Source of the DNA: Nesterenkonia pannonica
Lineage (GTDB): Bacteria; Actinomycetota; Actinomycetes; Actinomycetales; Micrococcaceae
Assembly: GCF_019575955.1 (NCBI RefSeq)
Contig: NZ_CP080575.1
Location: forward strand, 2,108,001 to 2,172,000
Reading direction: 5' to 3'
DNA: 64,000 bases
Shown: in pieces, positions 53,602 through 62,903 of the stretch
Layout: each line of letters opens with the position of its first letter
Position numbering within the stretch: the first letter of the stretch is position 1
Notes under the pieces: generated by a model
What the model was told of the DNA's origin: nothing
What the model saw: only the letters and a program-made list of their open reading frames with translations
The model's database searches: none
Made by a program: the position numbers and the translations under genes

Positions 53602-53676
53602 CCGTTCGGTGCTGGAAAGCCGCAGCATCCAGGCCGTTCAGCAGGCGATTCGCTGCGAAAGTCCAGCAGCGAACGG
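53602..53676. repeat. Structured intergenic repeat, copy 2
   Basis: Second copy of the element at 51764. CCGTTCG (53602-53608) pairs with CGAACGG (53670-53676); GTGCTGGA/TCCAGCAG and GCAGC/GCTGC form the inner helices around the same internal loop (AAGCC opposite GAAAG). The basal helix is complete here, longer than in copy 1. It lies in the 298-bp gap between fmdB and the fur-family gene. Confidence 0.7.
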
Positions 53677-53802
53677 AAGGGGTCCGCGCGCGAGCGGTGG
53701 AGCGAACAGCAGGGCGCGGGGCGGACGGCAGGGCGCGGCGACAGCCGTTTGGGCGATCACCGGACGGGGTAGGAGACGGGACAGAGCGAGAGGCGGTCCA
53801 GC

Positions 53803-54253
53803 TCAGCGGCAGTGCGCGCAGAGGCCCGTGATGGTGGACTGGTGCAGATCCAGCTGGAACCCCGCGTCCGCCTCGAGCGCCTCTGCGGCCGCGGCGAAGC
53901 TCTCCGGGGCAGCGCCACCACGGCCTGGCAGCTGCGGCAGTGGCCGTGCACATGGGTGGAGGTCGCCAAGTGGAAGGATGCGGCTTCCCGGCCACCTGTC
54001 GCACAGCCACGATCCCGAGCTCGGCGAACCGCTCCAACGCTCGGTAGACAGTGGTGCGGTGGATGCTATGACTGCTCAGCTCCTCGGCGACCTCGTCCGC
54101 GGACAGGTGCCGGTGATGCGTCGCCAGTGTCTGGAGCACCGCCTGCCGGGCGGAGGTGGCGCGCTCGCCGTGCTCCCGGAGCGTCTGCAGGGCGGTCTCG
54201 ACGAGCTCCTCCGTCTGCCCGTGGTGGTGACGGTGGTGGGCGCGCCCGCTCAT
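53803..54253 (-). CDS. Fur-family metalloregulator (Zur/Fur-like; frameshifted)
   Basis: About 150 residues. His-rich head (HHRHHHG), winged HTH with RATSARQAVLQTLATHHRHLSADEVAEEL and IHRTTVYRALERFAELGIV, then the dimer/metal domain HLATSTHVHGHCRSCQAVVALPESFAAAAEAL ending GLCAHCR. The CxxC pairs (CRSC, CAHC) form the structural zinc site of Fur proteins. Frame changes near 53985 and 53920. Zur, Fur or Nur cannot be told apart from this. It could be the controller of the FecBCD-type importer, but its site would have to be tested. Confidence 0.85.
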
Positions 54254-54257
54254 CCGC

Positions 54258-54847
54258 TCACCGCCCGGGAGCGCAGGGGTTCAGCACAGCTTCGGCCGTC
54301 CAGGCAGCAGCATCGGCGACGTCGATGGCCGCCATGCCGAATTCGCGGCGCAGCGCGGCCCACGCCCCAGCAGAGTCCAGGTGGCACAGGGCTGCGGCAA
54401 CCCGTTCGCGCTCCTCAGCGCCGAGGTCAGGGATCTCCGCGTCGAGAAGCTGCTCCACGTGGACGCGGGAGGGAGCCGGATTCGCTGCAGCGGCCCCGCG
54501 CATGGTCGTCTCAGCAACGAGGAAGGCAAGCTCGGGCCTCTGGCTGTAGGCGGCCATCGTCTGGCGCAGCGCCAGCGGAAGGTCGAATACGGAGTCGAAG
54601 CTGGGCCGCGCGAACACCACATGGTCGGCCCACGCCACGGCTCCCAGGAGCAGGTCCGAGCGGGTCGGATAGTGGCGGAAGATGGTCCGCTCCCCACGCC
54701 AGCCCGCCGGGCAATCAGCTTCAGGGACACATCATCGGTGCCGAGCTCCTCGATCAGCTCCACATAGGCGGCGAGGATCCCCGCGGAGGTGCGGCTGAGG
54801 CCCAGCCGCTCGGCAATTTCGTCCGCTTCAGGCGTCTGGCCGATCAC
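54258..54847 (-). CDS. TetR-family regulator (one frameshift)
   Basis: About 196 residues. AERLGLSRTSAGILAAYVELIEELGTDDVSLKLIARRAGV-GERTIFRHYPTRSDLLLGA is a TetR HTH, with a frame change near 54692 in the turn. The ligand domain runs through RPELAFLVAETTMRGAAAANPAP and DLGAEERERVAAALCHLDSAGAW. It lies 4 bases before the fur-family start and 7 bases after the next TetR gene, so the three regulators form a cluster. Confidence 0.8.
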
Positions 54848-54854
54848 GGGCGCC

Positions 54855-55457
54855 TCAGCTCACGACGCCGTCGTATGCGGGGTGAGGCCAGGTCCCCTCG
54901 GGCACCGCGCGGAGGACCTGGTGGGCCGCCGCCCGAAAGTGGCGCATCGCAGCCTCCGCATCCAGGTCGAAGCCCACCCGTACGCGCACCCAGAACTGCG
55001 CGGAGGCGAAGTAGCACAGAGCCGATGCGGTGCGCCGGCGATCGCGCGGGTTCAGCCCCGGAGCAGACTCGTCGACGAGCGCCCCCACAGCGCCCGCGAA
55101 GAAGGAGTGCGACTGTCCTGCTGGGCTGGCGGTGTGGACCGGGGACAGGGAGGCGGAGCGGGCCAGGATGAATGCCTCGGCCGGATGTGCGTCGAAGGCG
55201 TCGAAGCGTGCCGCGACGGCCCCGTAGAGCCCCTCCCATGTGGTGAACGCCGAAGGAGCGAAGAGTCGCGATTCCACAGTCTGCGCCACACAGACCAGCA
55301 GGTGCGCGCGTGTGGGGAAGTGCCGGTAGACCGTGCGTTCGGAGACACCGACCTCGGCGCCGAGGGCCTTGTAGGTGATCTCGTCGAACTCTGTCCGGCC
55401 GAGCTGGGCTGCCGCGGCGGCGACGAGGGCTCCGGCGGTGTCAGCTGCGTCGCTCAT
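54855..55457 (-). CDS. TetR-family regulator
   Basis: Intact, 200 residues from ATG 55457. HTH: TAGALVAAAAAQLGRTEFDEITYKALGAEVGVSERTVYRHFPTRAHLL. The ligand domain includes FILARSASLSPVHTASPAG and ALCYFASAQFWVRVRVGFDLD. It resembles the neighbouring TetR protein in organisation (EVGVSERTVYRHFPTR versus GERTIFRHYPTR), suggesting an old duplication. It lies 17 bases downstream of the third NCS1 permease gene and may control it. Confidence 0.85.
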   Translation of the reverse strand: MSDAADTAGALVAAAAAQLGRTEFDEITYKALGAEVGVSERTVYRHFPTRAHLLVCVAQTVESRLFAPSAFTTWEGLYGAVAARFDAFDAHPAEAFILARSASLSPVHTASPAGQSHSFFAGAVGALVDESAPGLNPRDRRRTASALCYFASAQFWVRVRVGFDLDAEAAMRHFRAAAHQVLRAVPEGTWPHPAYDGVVS

Positions 55458-55474
55458 CGCTCTCCGTCCGGGTC

Positions 55475-57104
55475 TCAGGGGCAGCACATGGTGTTCGGAG
55501 TAAGCATGAGGGTCAGTGCCAAGGAGGAGACGTACTGAGTCTCTCCCAGCGGTCCGCGCACCGCTGATGCCAACATGTCTGGGCGCTCAAAAGTGTATCC
55601 GGTCACATGGCAGCGCAGACGTTCGGCGGAGGGGTTTCCATCCTCGTCGTACATGGGCAGGTCCACGCCGTCACTGCGGCGACGCAGGTAGTACCGTCCT
55701 CGTGTGGCCGCGGCCGTCAGCGGCGTGAGCAGTGCTGCGGTGCCGATGGAGATGAGCACAGCGAAGGGCTGAACGACTGCTCCGAAGAGCCCGAAGAACG
55801 CCGCGAGCGACAGCACCGAGGCGGCGGTCACGGAGACCAGGCCCACCGGGTTCCAGTTGTGGAGCATGCCCCGTCGGAACTCGGGCCGCATCGGGGACAG
55901 CCTCAGCATGTACTTGTTGATCGCAATGTCCGCAGAGATGGTCACCAGCCACGCCATGACGAAATTGGCGTAGAGGCTGAGCACCCAGGCCATCAGGCCG
56001 AAGACGTCCATGAGCATCAGCCCCAGCGCAATGGAGAGGTTGAAGAGCACGAACACGGTGCGTCCGGGGTACCGCCGCGTCACCCGGGTGTAGGCATTGA
56101 GCCACGCCAAGGAGCCGGAGTACCCGTTGGTCACGTTGATCTTCACCTGGGCGATGACAATGAGCAGCAGCGCCAGGATCACGGCGAGCCAGTCCGGCAT
56201 GAGCTGCTCGTACACGCCCAGGAACTGCACCACCGGCTCCGCCGCCCGGGAGCCGAGCGTGGGGTCGATCTTCACCAGCACGTAGACGGCGAGCAGCACG
56301 CCGAGGAGCTGCTTGGTCCCGAGAAGATCACCCAGCCCGGGCCTAACCAGCAGCATCGATGCCCACCAGACCTTCCGGTTGGCGCGCGTGCGCGGCGGCA
56401 TGAATCTGATGTAGTCCAGCTGCTCGGCCAGCTGCGGCATGAGTGCGAAGCAGACCGCCGCGGAGGCGACGACGGCCCCGAGCTCCAGATCTCCGGAGTA
56501 GCGCCTTCGAAGGTGAGGAAGGCTTCGACGACCTCCGGCTCAGTCAGCACCACCCCCACCAGCGGCACCAGTGCCAGCACCAGCCACAGGGGTGTGGTCC
56601 AGAACTGGAGCCGTTCCAAGGCTCGCATGCCGTAGATCACGATCGGAATGACCACCACGGTGGAGAGCAGGTAGCCCAGCGGCAGCGGGACGCCCAGCCC
56701 GGCGTAGAGCCCTGAGCCATGATCGCCCCCTCGAGGGCGAAGAAGATGCAGGTGAAGCCGCCGAAGATGACCGTGGTGATGACGGAGCCGTGGTATCCGA
56801 AGCCGGAGCCGCGGGTGAGCAGATCCACGTCGAGGTTGAATCGCGCCGCGTAGTAGGCGATGGGCAGCCCGACGGTGAAGATGATGGCTGAGGCCAGGGC
56901 GATGCCGGCGACCGCGTTCAGCGTGCCGTGCTCCAGTCCCACGGTGGCGCCCATGGAGAAGTCGGCGAGGAACGCCATCGATCCCAGGGCTGCGCCCCCG
57001 ACCGCGGGCGCTGACCAGCGGCGGAAGGTGCGCGGAACGTAGCGGAAGGCGTAGTCCTCGAGGCTGTCCTCCGCCGCTCGTCGTGCCCGCGAGGCGTCCG
57101 GCAT
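55475..57104 (-). CDS. NCS1-family permease, third copy (frameshifted)
   Basis: About 543-residue purine/cytosine permease-like transporter with a longer N-terminus. Segments: DYAFRYVPRTFRRWSAPAVGGAALGS, LTRGSGFGYHGSVITTVIFG, VKINVTNGYSGSLAWLNAYTRVTRRYPGR (given as NVTNGYSGSLAWLNAYTRV) and TGYTFERPDM. Frame changes near 56720 and 56500. ATG 57104 starts MPDASRARRAAEDSLED. It lies next to urtE on the same strand with a 13-base gap, so it may be cotranscribed with the urea importer, fitting uptake of a urea-yielding compound such as allantoin or a purine. Confidence 0.86.
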
Positions 57105-57117
57105 GCTCTGAATCGTC

Positions 57118-57814
57118 TCAGATGGCCATGGCGTCGCGAACCTGGTCCTGGGCCGCGCTGCCTCCGTCACCGGTGCTGGTGATCCTCCCGGAAGCGAGGA
57201 CGAAGTACTTCGACGCGCTGTTCAGGGCGAAGCCGACGTGCTGCGCGGCTAGGAGCACGGAGAGTCCGTCCTCGGCGGCGAGACCGGTGATCGTCCGCTC
57301 GATCTCAGTGACCACTGAGGGCTGGATTCCTTCGGTGGGCTCGTCGAGGATGAGCATGCTGGGCTCGGTGATGAGTGCGCGCGCGATGGCCAGCTGCTGA
57401 CGCTGCCCCGGAGAGCAGCCCTGCCTTCTTGTCGATCACCTCGTTGAGGGCGGGGAACCGCTCGCGGGCGTGGTCGACGAGCTTTCGGCGCCGGGAGCGC
57501 GGCTTGCCGTCGGCGACGACCTGGAGGTTCTCCAGGGTGCTGAGCTGCTCGAACGACTGCTGCCCCTGCGGCACGTAGGCCATACCCATTTTGACCCTCT
57601 TGCTCGGGGCGGCCTGGGTGATGTCTTCGCCGTTGAACGTGATGGTGCCGATGGTGGGCCTGATGATGCCGACGACGGCGCGCAGCAGGGTGGTCTTGCC
57701 TGCACCGTTGTGTCCCAGGACGGCTGCGATGCCGTTGTCGGCGCTGGTGAGGCTGACGTCGTTGAGCACCTGGGTGCGCTCGTAGCCTGCGTGGACGCTG
57801 CTGAGCTCAAGCAT
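57118..57814 (-). CDS. urtE: Urea ABC transporter ATPase UrtE (one frameshift)
   Basis: LivF-like ATPase, about 232 residues. Walker A LGHNGAGKTT, Q-loop AYVPQGQQ, signature LSGGQRQQLAIARAL (frame change near 57412) and Walker B LILDEPTEGIQPSVV. The phrase EPTEGIQPS is characteristic of UrtE, where LivF has EPSLGLAP. ATG 57814 overlaps the end of urtD. Confidence 0.9.
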
Positions 57815-58611
57815 GGGTGCCTCCTGGATTGGCTGCGGCGAGCGCTGGGGCCTGCGCCGCGTCGTCCTCGGACATGGATGCGGTGCCGAGGTAGACCTCT
57901 TGGACCTTGGGGTCGGCCTGGACCTCTTCCACGGAGCCTGCGGAGAGGACCTGGCCCTGGTGCAGCACGGTGACCCGGGAGGCGAAGCTGCGCATGAATT
58001 CCATGTCGTGCTCGACGACGACGACGGCCCGGTCCTTCTTCACCCGGTGCAGCAGTTCGCCGGTGGCGTTGCGCTCCTCCAGGCTCATGCCGGCGACGGG
58101 CTCGTCGAGCATCAGAACGCGGGCGTCCTGGACCAGGAGCATCCCGATCTCGAGCCACTGCTTCTGCCCGTGGGAGAGGATTCCGGCGGGCTGGTGCTGC
58201 AGGTCCTCCAGCTGGGTCTGCTCCATGGCGTCTGCGATGCGGCTGTCGATGCTGCGGCGCCGCCCGAGCAGCGACCAGGCGGACCGGTGCATTCCGGCGG
58301 CGATGTCGAGGTTCTGCAGGACGGTCAGCTGCTCGAAGACGCTGGCGGTCTGGAAGGTCCGTCCGACCCCGAGCCGGGCGATCTTCTGGACCGGCCTGCC
58401 GAGCACGTCGTCGGTGCCGAGCTTCACGCTGCCGGTGCCTCGCACCAGGCCGGTGATCGCATCGACGCAGGTGGTCTTGCTTAGCCCCGTTGGGGCCGAT
58501 GAGGAAGTGGACCTCGCCGGGGTCTGCGCGGAAGCTTGCGCCGCCGACGGCGGTGAAGGCGCCGAAGGTCACGTTGAGGTCCTCGACGCTGAGTGTGGCG
58601 GGTGCTGTCAT
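57807..58611 (-). CDS. urtD: Urea ABC transporter ATPase UrtD (one frameshift)
   Basis: LivG-like ATPase, about 268 residues. Walker A IGPNGA-GKTT is interrupted at 58484, where the minus strand reads GGGGCTAAGCAAG instead of GGGGCxGGCAAG. Signature-type LSHGQKQWLEIGMLL and Walker B VLMLDEPVAGMSLEE; the SHGQKQWLEIGM form is diagnostic for UrtD. Overlaps urtC and urtE at its ends. Confidence 0.9.
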
Positions 58612-59757
58612 GCCTCTGCCTTCTTTCGGAAGTTGCTTCCTGCTCGTCTCCATCGGAAGTACCGGCCCACCGAGGCGATGCCGCCGGGGAGCAGCGCGAT
58701 CACCAGGATCAGCAGCAGGCCTTGGAAGTAGGACCAGCCGGAGGGAAGTTCTCGGCCAGTGTGGTCTCGGCCCAGGCGACGGCGAACGCTCCCAGCACGG
58801 GGCCGAAGAGGGTGGCCCGGCCTCCGATGGCCACACCGATGACGAATGCGATGGAGGGGACGACTCCGATGCCTACTTACGAGATGATCCCGACGAGGGG
58901 GACGAACATCGCTCCGGCCACTGACGCCATCACCGCCGCCACCACAAACGTGATGGTCTTGATCATGGCGGGGTCGTAGCCGAGGAAGCGGACTCGCTCC
59001 TCCGCGTCGCGGGTGGCCACCAGCAGTTCGCCGAATCGGCTGCGCATCATCCAGTAGGCCACCAGCAGCATGACGATCAGCAGGTAGGCGGCGATCATGT
59101 AGATCATCTGTCGGTTGGCGGGGTCGTTGATGGCGAAGCCGAAGAACGACTGGAAGCCGGAGAGCCCGTTGGAGCCGTTGAGCGTGGCCTGCTGCCCCAC
59201 CAGGAGGGTGACGAACGCGAACACCATGGCCTGGTTCAGGATGGCGAAGTACGCGCCCTTGACGCGTCGTTTGAACACCGAGAACCCCAGGGCGAAAGCC
59301 AGGGCGGTAAGCAGCAGCAGAATCAGCAGCACGGTGAGGATGGGCGAGTGGAACGGCTCCCAGAACCAGGGCAGGTCCACGCCGAAGGTGGACATGAACT
59401 GGGGCGTCTCCTCCCCGCGCAGGGCGGCGTCCTCGAGCTGCATGTGCATGGCCATGCAGTAGGCGCCGATCCCGAAGAACACGCCCTGGCCCAGGGTGAG
59501 CATTCCGCCTCGGCCCCATGCGAGGCCGATGCCGACGGCGACCATGGCGTAGCAGACGAAGCGGCCCATCTGCCTCAGCTCGAAGGGCGTCAGCAGTGCG
59601 GGAGCCAGGACGAGCAGGCCGAGGGCGATCAGGCCGATTCCGATGTAGGCGGTGCGCGGCCTGGGGACCCCGGGGCTGGGTAAGCCGCACTGATGGCGGC
59701 GAGCTTTCCCTTCGTGGGGGTGGAGGCGGCTTTGGGTGCTGCGGCGGTGGCTGTCAT
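58608..59757 (-). CDS. urtC: Urea ABC transporter permease UrtC (frameshifts and one internal stop)
   Basis: LivM-like permease, about 383 residues. N-terminal Ala/Thr/Lys-rich head, then MGRFVCYAMVAVGIGLAWGRGGMLTLGQGVFFGIGAYCMAMHM (key part WGRGGMLTLGQGVFFGIGAY), typical of UrtC. The stop TAA at about 58881-58883 on the minus strand is in frame with the rest (GVVPSIAFVIGVAIGGRATLFGP); family members have Pro-Ala-Asp-Ile here. Frame changes near 59675 and 58750. ATG 59757 overlaps urtB. Confidence 0.9.
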
Positions 59758-60646
59758 GCGAGGCTCCTTGTGCGGACGCTGAAGAGACCCTGCGGCCTGA
59801 TCTGGAGGAAGGCGACGACGATGATCAGCACGAGGAACTTCGCAATGGACGCAGTCGTCGACAATTCGATGAACGCCTGCAGGATTCCGAGGCTGAAGGC
59901 GGCGATGACGGCACCCTTGATCTTGCCGATGCCTCCGGCGACCACCACCAGGAACGCGTCGACGATGTAGCTGGTGCCGATGGTGGGGCTGGTCGCGCCG
60001 ATGAGGGTGATGGTCACTCCGGCGACTCCGGCGAGTCCGGAGCCGATGAAGAACGTGGTCCGGTCGGTCCGCCGCGTGGAGATGCCGGACGTTTCGGCGA
60101 GGCTGCGGTTGAGCACGGTGGCGCGGATGCGGCGGCCGAGGCTGGTGTAGGCCATCAGCGCGGAGAGTCCTGCGACCACAACGATGACCAGGCCCAGGAT
60201 GAAGATGCGGGTCAGGGGCACGTTGGTCCCCAGAATCTGCACCGAGCCGGAGAGCCAGGCGGGGTTGGCCACCTCCACAGCGGGGCTCCGAAGATGTCCC
60301 GAGCCAGCTGCTGGAGGATCAGTCCGACGCCGAACGTGGCCAGCAGGGTATCCAGAGGGCGGTGGTACATGTGCCGGATGAGGATCTGCTCCAGCAGCAC
60401 CCCGAAGATTCCTCCGACGAGGAATGCCGCCGGTATCGCGACGATGAGGCTGATGCCCGCGCCGAAGAGCCCCTGCATGACGAAGGCCACGTAGGCCCCG
60501 ATCATGATGAACTCCCCGTGGGCCATGTTGATGACGCCCATCTGACCGAAGGTCAGTGCCAGGCCGATCGCTGCGAGAAGCAGGATCGACCCGACACTGA
60601 TCCCGGCGACGAGCTGAGGAAGCAGCGCGTCCATGGAAGACGTCAC
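59754..60646 (-). CDS. urtB: Urea ABC transporter permease UrtB (one frameshift)
   Basis: LivH-like permease, about 297 residues. [27 protein letters not shown] is the hallmark of UrtB (GVINMAHGE). [19 protein letters not shown] and [21 protein letters not shown] follow. Frame change near 60288. GTG 60646 overlaps the urtA stop in GTGA; ATG 60634 is an alternative. Confidence 0.9.
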
Positions 60647-61958
60647 TCGTCCTCGGTGTCGGCGTCGGCGTCTTCCTCAGCTTCCTCGGCGAACTCTGCG
60701 GCCTCTTCGTCGTCAGCCCACTCGTAGGTGTCGAGGAACGGGTCCGGGTCGGTGAGCTCGCCCTCCCAGACTGCGTCGATCAGGCCTTCGGAGTTGATGA
60801 CGCCGATGCGGGGCGTCTTGGTGACGTGCTGGGTCTCCCCGTCGATGGTGACGGTGCCCTCAGGCGCGTCGAAGCTGGTCCCGTCGGCGACGTCACGGAT
60901 CTCATCGACGTCGAACGAGTAAGCCTCCTCAGCCATCGCGGCCCAGAGGAAGAGGCTGTTGTAGGAGGACTGCATCACGTCCGAGGTGACCCGGTCGTCG
61001 CCGTAGGCGTCCTGGAACGCGGAGACGAACTCTTCGTTCTCGGGGTTGTCGAGGGTCTGGTAGTAGTTCCAGGAGGTGAGCTGCCCCTCGAGGTTGGAGG
61101 CCCCGATGCCGTCGACCTCCTCCTCGGCGATGGAGACTGACATGACGGGCATCTCCTCGGCGGAGAGTCCGAGGTCGTTGTACTGGTTGAAGAACGCGAC
61201 GTTGGAGTCGCCGTTGAGCGTGTTGAACACAGCGTCGGCGTCCGATGAGGCCACCTGGTTGGCGATGGTGGTGAAGTCGGTGGAGCCCAGCGGGGTGTAG
61301 TCCTCGCCGAGGATCTCGACGTCGTTCTCATCGGCCCACTGCTGGATGATCATGTTGGCCGTGCGGGGAAGACGTAGTCGGAGCCGACCAGGTACATCGA
61401 CTCGATCTCCTCCTCCTCCAAGAGGTACTCCAGAGCGGGGATGATCTGCTGGTTGGTGGTGGCGCCGGAGTAGAAGATGTTGTCCGACGCCTCGAGGCCC
61501 TCGTACTGGGTGGGGTAGAACAGCAGACCGTTGTTGCCCTCGAAGACGGGAAGCATGGCCTGACGGGAGGCAGAGGTCCAGCCGCCGAACACCGCTGCCA
61601 CGCACTCCTGGTTCAGCAGGGCGTCGGACCGCTCCGAGAAGGTGGCTGGGTCGGACTGGCCGTCCTCTTCGACGATCTCGAGCTCGTAGCCGAGCACTCC
61701 TCCGTCCTCATTGATCTGGTCCGCGGCCAGGTGCAGCACGTCGTTGACGGTGGTCTCCGAGATCGCCATGGTGCCGGAGAGCGAGTTGATGAAGCCGATC
61801 TTGATGGTGTCGCCGTCGGTGTCGACGCAGGACTCTGCGGCGGCACCATTCTCTGCGTCATCCCCGGCGCGTGCACCGCAGGCCGACAGCAGCAGGGTTC
61901 CCGCTGCGCCGAGCGCGGCATATGCTTTGAGGCGGGAGTGACTTCTCTTTTCCCTCAT
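60643..61958 (-). CDS. urtA: Urea ABC transporter substrate-binding lipoprotein UrtA (one frameshift)
   Basis: Binding protein of about 437 residues. Signal peptide with lipobox LLLSACGA, then [43 protein letters not shown] (key: [10 protein letters not shown], typical of UrtA), [19 protein letters not shown] and [10 protein letters not shown]. The last 35 residues are almost all Glu, Asp and Ala, an unusual acidic tail. One frame change near 61360. First gene of urtABCDE, divergent from ureABC. Confidence 0.92.
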
Positions 61959-62225
61959 GTTGCTCTCCGATCGTCAAGAATGCGAGTGGTGGCTGCTCAA
62001 GCTCCCTGAAGGCCGAATCCTTCAGCGGGCTGGCAACAGCCTGCGTCAGTGGCATTACTCTGACGTTGCTCGGCCATTTCCTGGATGTAAACGAATATCG
62101 CTGCTGAGAAGCCTGCTTCCCTTTCCAGAAAAGGGATCAAAGCCCGACGTGGGGATACGCGGAAAATTCCGTGAAACATTCCCGTGGCAGGATCCTGACA
62201 GCGATACGACACCGGAAGGACTCCT
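61959..62225. promoter_or_regulatory. Divergent urtA-ureA control region
   Basis: 267 bases between urtA (minus) and ureA (plus). Two inverted repeats stand out: TCCCTTT-CCAGA-AAAGGGA at about 62118-62136 and the perfect palindrome CGGAAAATTCCG at 62160-62171, both close to ureA. A nitrogen regulator would be expected here; I do not see a full GlnR or AmtR consensus. GGAAGGA precedes the ureA ATG. Confidence 0.5.
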
Positions 62226-62527
62226 ATGCACTTCACCCCGCCGAGCAGGAGAAGCTGATGCTCGCCACTGCCGCCATGGTGGCCCGGGACCGCTTCTCCC
62301 GCGGCGTGAAGCTCAACTACCCGGAGTGCGTGGCTCTGCTCTCCTCCTGGGTCATCGAGGGTGCCCGCGAGGGGCGCACCGTGGCCGCCCTGATGGAGGA
62401 CAGGCGCACCGTGCTCACCCGGGATCAGGTCATGGAGGGTGTCCCGGAGGCCCTGACCGACATCCAGGTCGAGGCGACGTTCCCGGACGGACGCAAACTC
62501 GTGACGCTCCACCACCCCATCGACTGA
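62226..62527 (+). CDS. ureA: Urease gamma subunit UreA (one frameshift at the start)
   Basis: 100-residue small urease subunit. The reading MHFTP then [34 protein letters not shown] is conserved; one base is missing right after the fifth codon (about 62240). [21 protein letters not shown] and the C-terminal HHPID are standard for UreA. ATG 62226 has GGAAGGA 7 bases upstream. Confidence 0.92.
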
Positions 62528-62549
62528 TCCGACGAGGAAGGCAGAGACA

Positions 62550-62903
62550 ATGGCAGGCGCATCCTCAGCAGGACCCGGCGCAGTCCGGGTGAAGCCGGGC
62601 ACGATCGAGCTCAACGCAGACCGGCGCGACGACGAGCGCATCACTTTGGTCTTCACCAACACCGGCGACCGACCCATCCAGATCGGCTCCCACCTGCATC
62701 TTCCGGCCGCCAACCCGGCCCTGGACTTCGACCGGGAGGCCGCCGAAGGCTTCCGCCTCGACGTGCCCATGCGCGCGTCCCAAAGGTTCGAGCCCGGGGC
62801 ATCGCGGCAGCTCGACTGCGTCGCACTCCGAGGCCGCCGACACGTCGCAGGCCTGCAGATCCGACGAGACTCCGACAGCACCTCGAACGGGGAGGAATCC
62901 TGA
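62550..62903 (+). CDS. ureB: Urease beta subunit UreB
   Basis: Intact 117-residue subunit. Conserved [28 protein letters not shown] and [14 protein letters not shown] are typical; the usual SHFHFFE is replaced by SHLHLPAAN, a small local difference. The ATG at 62550 lies 22 bp after ureA, and the TGA overlaps the ureC ATG. Confidence 0.93.
   Translation: MAGASSAGPGAVRVKPGTIELNADRRDDERITLVFTNTGDRPIQIGSHLHLPAANPALDFDREAAEGFRLDVPMRASQRFEPGASRQLDCVALRGRRHVAGLQIRRDSDSTSNGEES

Noticed and set aside
53609-55171. Plus-strand open frame of about 520 codons across the regulator cluster
   Set aside because: It runs antisense through the Fur- and two TetR-family genes and the hairpin repeat; composition is Arg/Ala/Gly-rich, as expected of high-GC shadows.
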